From: Bacteroidales bacterium UBA3289
Lineage (GTDB): Bacteria > Bacteroidota > Bacteroidia > Bacteroidales > UBA932
Length of the DNA stretch: 52,255 bases
Reading direction: 5' to 3'
NCBI GenBank assembly: GCA_002361625.1
Contig: DETL01000010.1
Location: 15,592 to 67,846 of the forward strand
The notes beneath the pieces are model-generated. The model did no database searches and was not told where the DNA came from. It worked only from the letters and a program-made list of their open reading frames with translations. The position numbers were made by a program, and so were the translations under genes. Below, piece by piece: positions 1 through 8,728 of this stretch (position 1 is the first letter of the stretch; each line of letters begins with the position of its first letter).

Positions 1-879
1 ACCTTCCCCATCTGGAACCTTCCGCTGAATCACCCGGTGAACCTTGCCTATGAAGCCGCCACGGCCGATCTCGAGGACGTGAACATGATCGACCCCTTCC
101 ATCTGGACGCTTACGGGGAGACGGCGGTCAATTACAATCGCGACGTGGAAATCTTCCCCGTAATGAACGCCCTTTTCGACGACATCTACGGCTACTCCCC
201 CTACAAGTCACCGACCGACATGGGCGTGAACATGGCCGGCTACTGCATCAGTGACGACGAAGTGTGCCGGGAGGCCTCCAAGCAGGAGATCATCCGCCGG
301 TACTATACGGCCATCTGCAATTTTGCCGAGGGAAAGGCCACGGAGGCCGAAGTGTCCAAGATCGCCCTCCTCATGAAGAAGGCGAAAATCACAACGGACG
401 ACCGTCGGAGCACGGTTGCAGCGAAGGAAAGATTGGAAAAGGCGCAGTCCGCCACCGCCGCCATCGAACTGGAGGACGGGACCATCCTGACCGCCGAGAC
501 GAGCTCCCTGCTGGGACCCAGCGCCGCCTTGCTGCTCAATGCCTTAAAGCACCTGGCCGGTATCCCCCACTATGTCAAGCTCATCCCGCAGACGATGATC
601 GCCCCGATCCAGAAGACGAAAGTCAATTACCTGCATGGGCACAATCCGCGCCTGCATACGGACGAGGTGCTGGTCTCCATCTCCATCATCAGCCTGATCG
701 ACGAGAACTGCAAACTGGCGCTGGACCAGCTCCCGAACCTGAAAGGCGCGCAGGTCCACTCCACCGTCATGCTCAGCGAGGTGGACCGGAAGACATTCAA
801 CAAACTGGGGATCGGGCTAACCTGCGACCCGGTCCGGAAGATCAAGCATCTTCAGAAGAAGAAGGAGGAGGAAGAGTAA
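1..879 (+). CDS. DUF1846 (UPF0371) family protein, 3' part
   Basis: The reading frame is open from base 1, so the 5' part of the gene lies outside the window; the GTG at 37 is internal. About 292 codons are seen, against roughly 500 in the family. The segment beginning NLAYEAATADLEDVNMIDPF and the following NYNRDVEIFPV match the conserved core of DUF1846 proteins as I remember it. The family is cytosolic and its biochemical role is not established. The C-terminus is very acidic and lysine-rich (KKKEEEE). Its last 38 bases overlap the 3' end of the convergent LAB_N gene. Family assignment is firm; function is unknown. Confidence 0.85.
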   Translation, partial: TFPIWNLPLNHPVNLAYEAATADLEDVNMIDPFHLDAYGETAVNYNRDVEIFPVMNALFDDIYGYSPYKSPTDMGVNMAGYCISDDEVCREASKQEIIRRYYTAICNFAEGKATEAEVSKIALLMKKAKITTDDRRSTVAAKERLEKAQSATAAIELEDGTILTAETSSLLGPSAALLLNALKHLAGIPHYVKLIPQTMIAPIQKTKVNYLHGHNPRLHTDEVLVSISIISLIDENCKLALDQLPNLKGAQVHSTVMLSEVDRKTFNKLGIGLTCDPVRKIKHLQKKKEEEE

Positions 880-1519
880 TCTCTTCCTTTTTCTTTCTCC
901 TTTCCTCCGCGATGGAAATCATCAGGTTCCGGATGGAGAACACGATGGAGAACTGGCCGATGGCCAGCACCCAGTCGTGCCGGATGATGCCGTAAGTGAT
1001 GATCATCGCGGAACCGATGACCGCCAGGACCCAGTGTCCCAGAGGCAGAAAGGACTGCCTGCGCCGATAGCTGTACACGAGCTGGTACACCGACCGGATC
1101 TCATAGACAAACTGAGCAAGAACCCCGAAGAGCAGAAGCCCCGGCGGCACGTCCTTGTTGTGCAGGAACGTTTCCACGAAGGTCGGCCAGTCCTGGACGA
1201 TGAGCGACAGGATGCAGATCGGGAACAGCGCCTGCATGACGATGACGATCCGGGGGACCTTCCTGTACAGGCCCATGGCCGAGATATTCCACATGTAGAT
1301 ATAGTACCCGACGCTCTCTCCGAAAATGATGGAGAAATCCTTCCGGAGCCATCCATAGACGTACAGGACGATGGCGCCGATGCTGGCGAGCACCCAGTAA
1401 ATGCCCGGGTTCTCCACCTGGTGCGATTTTTCGGACAGGTACCATTGGATGAGGATCCGCAGGCCGTAGATCCCCATGCCGGCCAGTCCGATCAGATATA
1501 CCCAGAACGGTGAATCCAT
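842..1519 (-). CDS. Lipid A biosynthesis N-terminal domain (LAB_N) membrane protein, two copies
   Basis: This 225-residue integral membrane protein carries two copies of the LAB_N domain, at about residues 7-75 and 125-200. The first copy shows the family pattern RILIQWYLSEKS and FGESVGYYIYMWN; the second repeats it as EIRSVYQLVYSYRR and IGQFSIVFSIRNL. LAB_N is found at the N-terminus of some lipid-A-disaccharide synthases and as free-standing proteins, and its structure recalls SMR/SWEET-like small transporters; its exact role is not settled. It lies 6 bases downstream of the acyltransferase fusion gene and is surely co-transcribed with it, which suggests a role in envelope lipid handling. 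The C-terminus ends in a charged KKKEE tail and is probably cytoplasmic. Confidence 0.8.
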   Translation of the reverse strand: MDSPFWVYLIGLAGMGIYGLRILIQWYLSEKSHQVENPGIYWVLASIGAIVLYVYGWLRKDFSIIFGESVGYYIYMWNISAMGLYRKVPRIVIVMQALFPICILSLIVQDWPTFVETFLHNKDVPPGLLLFGVLAQFVYEIRSVYQLVYSYRRRQSFLPLGHWVLAVIGSAMIITYGIIRHDWVLAIGQFSIVFSIRNLMISIAEERRKKKEEITLPPPSSSEDA

Positions 1520-1525
1520 GCCGCC

Positions 1526-3352
1526 TTAATCCGTTCTCGGAGTTCCGTAGAAATGCATCCAGACCTCGTCCTGCAGCGCATCCGGCAATCCTCGGAGAAT
1601 GGCGCGGATGGTCTTCTGCGGGAAGTCCGCATAGCGGAGGAAAATCAGTCCGTCCAGGGAATCGCAGAAATCCGGATCCACATTGAACAGGACCAGCCGG
1701 GCAGAACAGCTGAAATACTTCCGCACCAGCACGGGCAGACGGTACTTTCCATCCGAGAGGGTGCTCAGCAGCCGGTCGAACAGGTCGATGTTCCCGTCCG
1801 GAATCTGGAGAAGCCCCTCCGGGTCCACACGCAGGAAATCCGGTGTGAAGGGATGCGTAGGCGTAGCCACCTGCTCCGCGTCCGGGAACGGGAAATCCCG
1901 CTTCAGATAGTGTGTAATCAGGCTTTTATAGAAATGCGGCACCTCGTTGCTGATACTCACCGGACCGGAATAATACTCCATCTCCGGGCACTTGAGCGTG
2001 CATACGGCCAGTCCAGTAAGAAGCAGGCGCAGCGGATGGATGTCCCGCTGGTACTTCTGCACAACGAATGAACGGCCGAGTTCCAGGGAACGGGACAGCA
2101 GCGGAGCCGCCTTTTCACCGTACCGGACCAGGGTGGCCGAATAGAATCCAGACACGCCGCCCTGTTCTTTCATGATCTCCGGGCCGAAACCCAGCCGATA
2201 GGCCCCGGCGATCTGTCCATCCGGGACATGCCAAAGGATCATCTGCTTATAATAGGCGTCATAGGCATCCGTATCGAAGGGTTTTCCGGTTCCTTCACCA
2301 ACCGCCCGGAACGTCTCTTCCCGGAGCCGGTAGAGTTCCTTCATCGTTTCGGGAGCATCCTCCGTCCGGAGCAGATAGGCCCGGTAGTCCCCCACCTCGA
2401 ACAGCATCTTGTCCGTGAGTTTCCCGATTTCGGCCCGGACCACATCGGCCGGAACCGGGTCGGCCAGGGGTTCCTGGACAGTGGCATCCGCCTTGACAGG
2501 AGCGGGAATGCACTGCGCTTCCAGCGCATAACAGCGGTTCCGAAGGTATTTCCCGAGGGTCGGGATGTCGAACCCGGCGATCTCGTCGGCCGGAATGGGC
2601 TGGCCGATCCGGACCTTCACCGTCGTTCCCCGCTTGTTGAAGACCTCATGGATGAGCCGGACGGTCCTGAGGCGCGGATGGATCCGGCCCAACCAGTGGA
2701 ACATCCGGGAATTGCCCCCGTCGAAATAGATGGGGATGACCGGAAAACCGGACTTCTTCACCAGCTTGACGATATTCTCGGCCCAGGGGATGTCCTCGAC
2801 GACCTTTCCCGTTCCGGGCGATGTCCGGTTCTTCCCCTTCTGCCAGGTGGCCACCTCCCCCGCGGGGAAAAGTCCCAACGGTTTCCCGTCCGCGATGTGG
2901 CCGAGGGCCGTCCGGATGCCGGAGATGCTGCGTGCCCCGCCGGACGAGAAATTGTCCACCGGGATGAAACTGTCTCTGAGGCTCGGGATCAAGGACAGGA
3001 AAAAAGTGGTAAGTATCTTGTAATCAGGACGGCGGGAGCCGATGACCTGGCTCAGGATCATCCCGTCGATGCTGCCGTAATGGTGGTTGGAAACCGTGAT
3101 GAAGCCGCCATCCGCCGGGATGCGGTCCAGCTGCTCCTGCGGAATCTCGAAGGTCACACCCACCTCTTCCAGGACATGGGCGGAAAACGCCGGGCCTTCC
3201 GAGTCGCAGAACTTGGAGTGGATCCGGTTCACTTCGTCGAATTCCAATAGCTTATAGACGATGCGGGCGGTCCATCGGCCGAAAAAGCCTTTCAAGCCCA
3301 GCATCTTTTGCAATTCATCCAGTTCGAGGATGGTCGTCTTCTTTACAGACAT
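1526..3352 (-). CDS. Bifunctional acyltransferase: PlsC-type O-acyltransferase fused to OlsB-like N-acyltransferase
   Basis: The protein has 608 residues. The N-terminal half is a PlsC/LPLAT domain: NHHYGSIDG near residue 89 supplies the HX4D motif and GLFPAGEV near residue 162 is the FPEG-type block with Ala replacing Glu. The C-terminal half (about 310-520) is a GNAT-type domain related to OlsB/hemolysin-like N-acyltransferases, with a block reading SLELGRSFVVQKYQ. This order is that of OlsF proteins, which make ornithine lipids in two steps; in Bacteroides the separate GlsB and GlsA make glycine lipids. Which amino acid is acylated here cannot be read from the sequence. It is the first gene of an operon with the LAB_N protein, with its promoter at 3390-3397. 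The domain calls are strong and the substrate is inferred. Confidence 0.82.
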   Translation of the reverse strand: MSVKKTTILELDELQKMLGLKGFFGRWTARIVYKLLEFDEVNRIHSKFCDSEGPAFSAHVLEEVGVTFEIPQEQLDRIPADGGFITVSNHHYGSIDGMILSQVIGSRRPDYKILTTFFLSLIPSLRDSFIPVDNFSSGGARSISGIRTALGHIADGKPLGLFPAGEVATWQKGKNRTSPGTGKVVEDIPWAENIVKLVKKSGFPVIPIYFDGGNSRMFHWLGRIHPRLRTVRLIHEVFNKRGTTVKVRIGQPIPADEIAGFDIPTLGKYLRNRCYALEAQCIPAPVKADATVQEPLADPVPADVVRAEIGKLTDKMLFEVGDYRAYLLRTEDAPETMKELYRLREETFRAVGEGTGKPFDTDAYDAYYKQMILWHVPDGQIAGAYRLGFGPEIMKEQGGVSGFYSATLVRYGEKAAPLLSRSLELGRSFVVQKYQRDIHPLRLLLTGLAVCTLKCPEMEYYSGPVSISNEVPHFYKSLITHYLKRDFPFPDAEQVATPTHPFTPDFLRVDPEGLLQIPDGNIDLFDRLLSTLSDGKYRLPVLVRKYFSCSARLVLFNVDPDFCDSLDGLIFLRYADFPQKTIRAILRGLPDALQDEVWMHFYGTPRTD

Positions 3353-3389
3353 GAGGTTCAGGTTCAGTCAAGTCTTAGCGTACAAAATA

Positions 3390-3397
3390 CAAATATA
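3390..3397 (-). promoter_or_regulatory. Bacteroidetes -7 promoter element (TATATTTG) for the acyltransferase operon
   Basis: The reverse strand reads TATATTTG here, matching the TAnnTTTG element used by the primary sigma factor of Bacteroidetes. It leaves a leader of about 30 bases before the ATG at 3352. It lies back to back with the promoter at 3420-3427. Confidence 0.65.
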
Positions 3398-3419
3398 CTC
3401 ATTTTTTACTGAAAATCAC

Positions 3420-3427
3420 TATATTTG
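3420..3427 (+). promoter_or_regulatory. -7 promoter element (TATATTTG) for the DMT transporter
   Basis: TATATTTG ends only 8 bases before the ATG at 3436. With transcription starting a few bases after the element, the leader would be almost absent. Confidence 0.65.
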
Positions 3428-3435
3428 CGCCCGCT

Positions 3436-4371
3436 ATGCAGCACCTTGGGGAAATCATATCACTCATCGTCGCCGTTTCCTGGACGGTCACGGCCATCTT
3501 TGCCGACAAAGCCAGTCACCGGTTGGGCTCGATGACGACGAATGTCATCCGCCTGACGCTGGCATCGGTTTTCCTCGCCATCCTTCTTTGGATCACCCTG
3601 GGGCATCCCTATCCGGTCTATGCCGACGGCAAGGCCTGGCTCTGGCTGGGACTTTCTGCCCTGGTGGGCTATGTGTTCGGAGACTGGTGCCTTTTCAACA
3701 GCTACCTTTCCATCGGCGCCCGATTCGGGCAGCTGTTCATGACCCTGGCTCCCCCGATGGCCGCCATTGCCGGCTGGATCATGCTCGGGGAAACCCTCAC
3801 CTGGAAATCCATGCTCGCCATGGCAGTCACCCTGGCCGGTATCGCCATCTCCATCCTGAGCCGGGGAGAAGGTCACAAGGTCAAACTTTCCCTTCCCCTG
3901 AAAGGAGTCCTGCTGGGCCTGGGTGCCGGAACAGGACAGGGTGTGGGCCTGGTCCTGAGCAAGATCGGCATGCAGCATTATGAAGCGGCGGTTCCGGCCG
4001 ACGCCCCCGCGCTGATGGACACCATGCTGCCTTTCGCGTCCACGATGATCCGCGCCGTCATCGGCATGCTGGGTTTCCTCGCCCTGATGGCTCTCCAGAA
4101 GGACCTTCCGAAACTCGCCGCGGCGGTCCATGACCGGAAAGGACTTACCTACGCCTTGATCCTGACCTTGTTCGGACCGGTCTTCGGCGTCTCCCTGTCC
4201 CTGATGGCCGTCCAATACACGGACGCCGGCATCGCGTCCACCCTGATGGCACTGACTCCGGTCCTTATCATTATCCCCTACGCCATCCTGTACAAACAGA
4301 AGATCCGCCTGAAGGAAATCATCGGTGTGACGGTGAGCATGGTGGGTGTGGCGATGTTCTTTTTGCTGTAA
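3436..4371 (+). CDS. DMT superfamily (EamA) transporter
   Basis: This 311-residue protein has about ten hydrophobic helices arranged as two EamA repeats. The first runs to about residue 145 and contains the stretch AGWIMLGETLTWKS, typical of the conserved GE near helix 4. The second ends with IIPYAILYKQKIRLKEIIGV followed by a last helix. DMT/EamA members export amino acids or other metabolites across the inner membrane; the substrate cannot be inferred. The next gene, an amino-acid exporter of the ThrE type, starts 17 bases downstream, so the two may share an export theme. The ATG sits immediately after a promoter element. Confidence 0.85.
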   Translation: MQHLGEIISLIVAVSWTVTAIFADKASHRLGSMTTNVIRLTLASVFLAILLWITLGHPYPVYADGKAWLWLGLSALVGYVFGDWCLFNSYLSIGARFGQLFMTLAPPMAAIAGWIMLGETLTWKSMLAMAVTLAGIAISILSRGEGHKVKLSLPLKGVLLGLGAGTGQGVGLVLSKIGMQHYEAAVPADAPALMDTMLPFASTMIRAVIGMLGFLALMALQKDLPKLAAAVHDRKGLTYALILTLFGPVFGVSLSLMAVQYTDAGIASTLMALTPVLIIIPYAILYKQKIRLKEIIGVTVSMVGVAMFFLL

Positions 4372-4376
4372 AGTTG

Positions 4377-4384
4377 TATCTTTG
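4377..4384 (+). promoter_or_regulatory. -7 promoter element (TATCTTTG) 4 bases before the ThrE start codon
   Basis: TATCTTTG occupies the gap between the DMT gene stop (4371) and the ATG at 4389. Only four bases separate it from the ATG, which predicts a leaderless transcript. It also argues against the upstream in-frame TTG at 4374 as the start. Confidence 0.6.
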
Positions 4385-4388
4385 TGCT

Positions 4389-5669
4389 ATGGAACAGCAA
4401 CACGACTTTTCGGAAGTACTGGAAGTAGCATCGATCGCGGGCCATATCCTGCTTGAGAACGGGGCGGAAATTTCCCGCGTGGAAGATATCATGGCCCGGA
4501 TTTCCAACTATTTCGGGGTGGACCGGGGCAATTTCTTCGTCCTCTCCAACGGCATCTTCACCACCGGCAGCGCCGGGAAAGTGGAGAAGGCGGGCGGCCA
4601 GGCATCGACCTATGCCAACGTGGAGTTCATCCCCATCCGGCCCATCCAGCTCCAGAAAGTCGTGGAAGTGAACCAGCTCAGTTATGACATTGCGGCGGGC
4701 AAATGCACGCTCGAAGAGGCCCGGACGCGCCTGGAACACATCCGGAACACGCCGGCCAAACCCATGTGGGAACAGACGCTGGGATCCGCCTTCGGGGCCG
4801 CCGGTTTCTGCGCCGTCTTCGGCGGCGGCTGGCTGGACTGCGGCGCCGCCTTCGTCGTGGGTTGCCTGCTGAACGTATTCATCTTCCTCGTGAGCGGCCG
4901 GTATATGTCCCGCATCGTAGGCGGTATCTGCAATGCACTGATAGCGACGCTATTGTGCCTTGGTTGCTACCGGATTGGCTTCGGGAACAGCCTGGCGAAC
5001 ATCATCATTGGCGCCATCATGCCGCTCATCCCCGGCGTTCCCTTCGTGAACGGCGTCCGGGATCTCGCGAATGCCGATTACCTGGCCGGCCTGACCCGGC
5101 TCACGGATGCCCTGCTGGGCTTTTTCTGCATCGCCATCGGCGTCAGCGTGGCTTTCATGCTGGACGGTGCCCTGGCCGGCGGCCTGATCGAACTGAACGG
5201 AGTATGGGCCAATCCGGAAACGGCGGGACTCGCGATCCAGACGCTCGCCGCCTTCGTGGGCACGACCGCCTTCGCCGTTTTGTTCGGCGTCCCGCGCAAG
5301 CAGTATGTCCCGGCCGGGATCGTGGGCGCCTTGGGCTGGCTGCTTTATCTGATCCTGTTCCGGCACGCGGGGATGTCCGTTGCCATCGCAACGCTTCTTT
5401 CGACCGTGTTCATCGGCGTGCTGTCACGCGTGTTCGCCGTGCTTGAAAAGTGTCCGGCCGCCGTTTTCCTGCTGTGCGGTATCTTCCCGCTCGTTCCCGG
5501 CGCAGGTGTGTTCTGGTGTACGTATTATCTGATTTCCAGCCAGATAGAGCTTTCCAGCACGACTGGATTCACGGCCGCCAAGGTCGCGATCGCCATTGTG
5601 CTCGGGATTATCCTCGCGATGGAATTGCCGCAAAAGATCTTTTCGGCCAGGAAGCGCACGACACACTGA
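4389..5669 (+). CDS. Threonine/serine exporter family protein (ThrE and ThrE_2 domains fused)
   Basis: The 426-residue protein has a soluble N-terminal part (about 1-115) followed by about ten membrane helices. The beginning EVASIAGHILLENGAEISRV is the classic start of the ThrE domain (formerly DUF1212), and the second half, from about residue 270, is the ThrE_2 (DUF3815) domain. In Corynebacterium ThrE exports threonine and serine by proton antiport; here that is inference by family. The ATG at 4389 is chosen over a TTG at 4374 because the sequence between them is a promoter element. Its 3' end faces the convergent M15 peptidase gene 8 bases away. Confidence 0.85.
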   Translation: MEQQHDFSEVLEVASIAGHILLENGAEISRVEDIMARISNYFGVDRGNFFVLSNGIFTTGSAGKVEKAGGQASTYANVEFIPIRPIQLQKVVEVNQLSYDIAAGKCTLEEARTRLEHIRNTPAKPMWEQTLGSAFGAAGFCAVFGGGWLDCGAAFVVGCLLNVFIFLVSGRYMSRIVGGICNALIATLLCLGCYRIGFGNSLANIIIGAIMPLIPGVPFVNGVRDLANADYLAGLTRLTDALLGFFCIAIGVSVAFMLDGALAGGLIELNGVWANPETAGLAIQTLAAFVGTTAFAVLFGVPRKQYVPAGIVGALGWLLYLILFRHAGMSVAIATLLSTVFIGVLSRVFAVLEKCPAAVFLLCGIFPLVPGAGVFWCTYYLISSQIELSSTTGFTAAKVAIAIVLGIILAMELPQKIFSARKRTTH

Positions 5670-5677
5670 CGTCCCGC

Positions 5678-6361
5678 CTATTTCTCGAAATGCTGATAGT
5701 CCTGCACGGAGCGCCAAGTGCCGCCCCAGGAAAAGCCATGCTCCCGGAAAAGCTTGTAGCATAGGTCGTTCCGGTCGATTTTATGAGGGAAATCCCGGGA
5801 ACGGTCCGCAAAGGAGGCCGATCCGGCCGGTCTCACGCGGGAGCCGCGGACATAGGGATTCTCCAGCGGATTGACATCCACGGCGAGCCCCAGGGCATGT
5901 TTGGAAAGGGATTTCATCCCGGTCTTGCGCCGATAGTTGAAGCAGGACGTGTTGTCCGCCTCCATCGAGGTTTCGTCGTCCCCGCCGAAATCGTCGATCA
6001 GGCGCATGCTCCGGATGGGATAGCGGGCATCGTACAAGGCCCTGAATATGGCAACGAGATCCTCCGCCACGGCCTGGTTGCATACCATCTCCCCGACCTG
6101 CGGGCATCCCTCGAAATCGATATAGGAAAGCTGCAGATAACGGAGTTCATCGAGCCGGATCTCGGCATCTGCCGGATAAGAGATACCGCGCATGCGGGAC
6201 GCTACGGAATCTGGGATGGGCACCGAGGAGAACACAGGCACGAAAACGGCCGCCGTATCCACTGCAGGAGCGGGCTGCGAATCTCCCGGCAAACCCCTTC
6301 TCCCCCGGCATCCGGACAGGATGCAGAGAAGGAGCAGAAGGATGTACGGCGCTTTTTTCAT
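5678..6361 (-). CDS. M15 family D-Ala-D-Ala/L-Ala-D-Glu type peptidase lipoprotein
   Basis: This 227-residue protein starts with a lipoprotein signal (LSGC, Cys18). The zinc site of family M15 is visible: SKHALGLAVDVNP supplies His155 and Asp162, and the final QDYQHFEK supplies His224, preceded by the usual WGGTW. These peptidases cleave peptidoglycan peptides, and closest in form are the M15_4 (CwlK-like) enzymes. As a lipoprotein it probably acts in the periplasm from a membrane anchor. It is monocistronic, with its own TAATTTTG promoter at 6372-6379. The peptide bond cleaved is not determinable. Confidence 0.85.
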   Translation of the reverse strand: MKKAPYILLLLLCILSGCRGRRGLPGDSQPAPAVDTAAVFVPVFSSVPIPDSVASRMRGISYPADAEIRLDELRYLQLSYIDFEGCPQVGEMVCNQAVAEDLVAIFRALYDARYPIRSMRLIDDFGGDDETSMEADNTSCFNYRRKTGMKSLSKHALGLAVDVNPLENPYVRGSRVRPAGSASFADRSRDFPHKIDRNDLCYKLFREHGFSWGGTWRSVQDYQHFEK

Positions 6362-6371
6362 AATGGGGATG

Positions 6372-6379
6372 CAAAATTA
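6372..6379 (-). promoter_or_regulatory. -7 promoter element (TAATTTTG) for the M15 peptidase
   Basis: The reverse strand reads TAATTTTG, 10 bases before the ATG at 6361. It is divergent from the promoter at 6401-6408. Confidence 0.5.
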
Positions 6380-6400
6380 GCAAAATCCGGCATAAAACGT

Positions 6401-6408
6401 TATCTTTG
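6401..6408 (+). promoter_or_regulatory. -7 promoter element (TATCTTTG) for the CNNM/CorC-like gene
   Basis: TATCTTTG lies 24 bases before the ATG at 6433 and matches the TAnnTTTG consensus exactly. It probably drives the following three genes. Confidence 0.65.
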
Positions 6409-6432
6409 TGAGATAATTGAAGAAACAAGCGC

Positions 6433-7503
6433 ATGACACTGCTGCTCATATTCCTTTTCGGAGCCATGGCCGTCTCCTTCCTGTGTTCCCTGCTGGAATC
6501 GGTCCTGATGTCCACTCCGATCTCCTACATCTCCATGAAAGAGGAGGAGGGCGACCGCGATGCCATCCGCTTTTCCAAACTCAAGGACAACCCGGACCGT
6601 CCCTTGACCGCCATCCTGGCCCTGAACACCATCGCCAACACCATCGGTGCCGCCGGCGTGGGCCAGCAGGCCACCCTCGTTTTCGGCAGCCAGTGGTTCG
6701 GCCTCGTATCGGCCTTGATGACGCTCCTGATCCTCATCTTCTCCGAGATCATCCCCAAAACCATCGGTTCGTATCACTGGAAGAACCTCCTGTGGCTCTC
6801 CCGGATCATGAATGCGCTGGTTTTCATCCTCTATCCCCTCGTATGGCTGGTGGAAAAGATCCGTCGTCCCCTGGCCGGTGACGAGCCGGACACCGGCATT
6901 TCCCGCGAGGAAGTGTCCGCCATGGCGAACATGGGCGAAGAGGAAGGCGTCATCGACAATTCCGAGAACAAGGTCATCCAGAACATCATCAAGCTGGACG
7001 ACATCAAGGCCTACGACGTCATGACCCCGCGCGTGGTCGCGGCCATTGCCCCGGAGAGCATGACCCTCAAGCAGTTCTACAAGCAGGAGGAGCTTTCGCA
7101 CAACTCCCGCATCCCCGTCTATGCGGACTCACCGGAATTCATCACCGGCTACATCATGCGCTACGACGTGCTGGAGAACCTGGCGGAAGACAAGTTCGAC
7201 ACGCGTCTCAGGAGCATCAAACGCAAGATCGCCGCTTTCCATGAGGAGACGTCCGTGAGCGACATCTGGGAATCCCTTCTCAAGACCAAGGACCAGATCG
7301 CCCTGATCATCGACGACTACGGTTGTTTCCAGGGCATCATCACCCTCGAGGACATCATCGAGACCATCCTCGGAATGGAGATCATCGACGAGAACGACAC
7401 CATCACCGATATGCAGCAGTATGCGAAGGAACGCTGGCTCAAACGCAAGAACCAGTACAAGCAGATCGTGCTGCCGGACGAAGACCACGAGGAGCAGCAA
7501 TAA
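6433..7503 (+). CDS. CNNM (DUF21) transmembrane and CBS-pair domain protein (CorC/HlyC-like)
   Basis: The 356-residue protein has a DUF21/CNNM membrane domain (about 1-150) with the conserved NTIANTIGAAGVG and IFSEIIPKTIG blocks, then a pair of CBS domains (about 185-310) containing DVMTPR and LIIDDYGCFQGIITLED. The C-terminal CorC_HlyC transporter-associated domain found in longer homologues seems to be missing; the protein ends in a charged tail. CNNM/CorC proteins are linked to Mg2+ or Na+ transport, with CBS domains that bind ATP-Mg. Ion specificity here is inferred. It is the first gene of a likely three-gene run, with the next start 19 bases downstream. Confidence 0.85.
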   Translation: MTLLLIFLFGAMAVSFLCSLLESVLMSTPISYISMKEEEGDRDAIRFSKLKDNPDRPLTAILALNTIANTIGAAGVGQQATLVFGSQWFGLVSALMTLLILIFSEIIPKTIGSYHWKNLLWLSRIMNALVFILYPLVWLVEKIRRPLAGDEPDTGISREEVSAMANMGEEEGVIDNSENKVIQNIIKLDDIKAYDVMTPRVVAAIAPESMTLKQFYKQEELSHNSRIPVYADSPEFITGYIMRYDVLENLAEDKFDTRLRSIKRKIAAFHEETSVSDIWESLLKTKDQIALIIDDYGCFQGIITLEDIIETILGMEIIDENDTITDMQQYAKERWLKRKNQYKQIVLPDEDHEEQQ

Positions 7504-7522
7504 CCTCCTCATCCAGAGTCAT

Positions 7523-8728
7523 ATGCCAAGGATCGCCGTCATAGGAGCCGGTGCTGCCGGCTGTTTCTGCACCGCCGAGCTTCGCCGCCTGCTTCCGGAG
7601 GCTGCGGTGGATGTCTATGAAGCCGGTCCCAAGCCCCTCGCCAAGGTGTCCATCACCGGTGGAGGACGCTGCAATCTCACGAATTCCTTTGCCGGGATCC
7701 GTTCCCTGTCCGAAGCCTATCCCCGCGGAGAGCGCCTCATGAAGCGCCTCCTGAAGGTCTTTTCGCAGGAGGATACCTGCCGATGGTTCCAGGCGGCGGG
7801 CGTTCCCCTCGTCCTCCAGGACGATCACTGTGTCTTTCCCCGTTCCCAGGACGCCATGGACATTGTCCGGGCCCTTCTCCGGAAAATGGATGGAGCTCGT
7901 CTGCTTCTCCGGACACCGGTCCGGACCATCCTTCCCGAATCTCCCTCCCCTTCCGGCCGGATCAGGTATCTCGTGAACGAGACCCCTTACGATGCCGTCG
8001 TCATTACGACCGGCGGCGCCCCCAAAGGGCTCCCCTTGCTGGATAATCTGGATCTGGAATGGGTCCCGACAGTTCCTTCGCTGTTCACCTTCACCGTCCG
8101 GGACACGGGCCTCCGCAGTCTCATGGGCCTGGTCGTCGAAGCCGGCGTCCATATCCCCGGAACTGGCTTCAAGGCAGCCGGCCCTCTCCTCATCACCGAC
8201 TGGGGACTCAGCGGCCCGGCCGTACTCAGACTGTCCTCGTATGCCGCCCGGCACTTGGCCGAAAACGGCTTTGAATCACCGCTTTGCCTCAATTGGACAG
8301 GAAGGACCGAAAGCGAGGTCAGAACCCTCCTGCAGGAGATATCGGACACGAATTCCCGCAAGCAAGTCTCGAACACACCTCCGGCAGGCCTTCCGGCCCG
8401 GCTCTGGGAATTCCTCCTGGGCCGCAGCGGCGTCCGGCCGGACATCCGCTGGGCGGAACTGGGCGCCAAGGGATTCAACCGGCTCGTTTCCATCCTCACC
8501 CAGGATGCTTACGCCATTGCGGGGAAAACCAAATTCCGGGAGGAATTCGTCACGGCGGGCGGCGTAAGCCTCTCGAACATCGATTACTCCACGCTTCAAT
8601 GCAAGAAATGGCCGGGACTCTTCTTTGCCGGTGAAGTCCTGGACATCGACGCCATCACCGGCGGATTCAACCTCCAGGCGGCCTGGACCACCGGCTATGT
8701 GGCCGCCCATGCCATCGCAGCCTTATGA
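7523..8728 (+). CDS. NAD(P)/FAD-dependent oxidoreductase, HI0933/BaiN family
   Basis: This 401-residue flavoprotein begins with the dinucleotide-binding motif VIGAGAAG at residues 6-13. The family hallmark SITGGGRCNLTN lies near residue 50, and the C-terminal FAD block reads FFAGEVLDIDAITGGFNLQ. The HI0933-like family includes BaiN, proposed in bile-acid reduction, and many members of unknown role. The ATG at 7523 was chosen because the FAD motif begins right after it and upstream codons overlap the previous gene. The stop overlaps the rmuC start by 4 bases (ATGA), indicating coupled translation. Confidence 0.85.
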   Translation: MPRIAVIGAGAAGCFCTAELRRLLPEAAVDVYEAGPKPLAKVSITGGGRCNLTNSFAGIRSLSEAYPRGERLMKRLLKVFSQEDTCRWFQAAGVPLVLQDDHCVFPRSQDAMDIVRALLRKMDGARLLLRTPVRTILPESPSPSGRIRYLVNETPYDAVVITTGGAPKGLPLLDNLDLEWVPTVPSLFTFTVRDTGLRSLMGLVVEAGVHIPGTGFKAAGPLLITDWGLSGPAVLRLSSYAARHLAENGFESPLCLNWTGRTESEVRTLLQEISDTNSRKQVSNTPPAGLPARLWEFLLGRSGVRPDIRWAELGAKGFNRLVSILTQDAYAIAGKTKFREEFVTAGGVSLSNIDYSTLQCKKWPGLFFAGEVLDIDAITGGFNLQAAWTTGYVAAHAIAAL

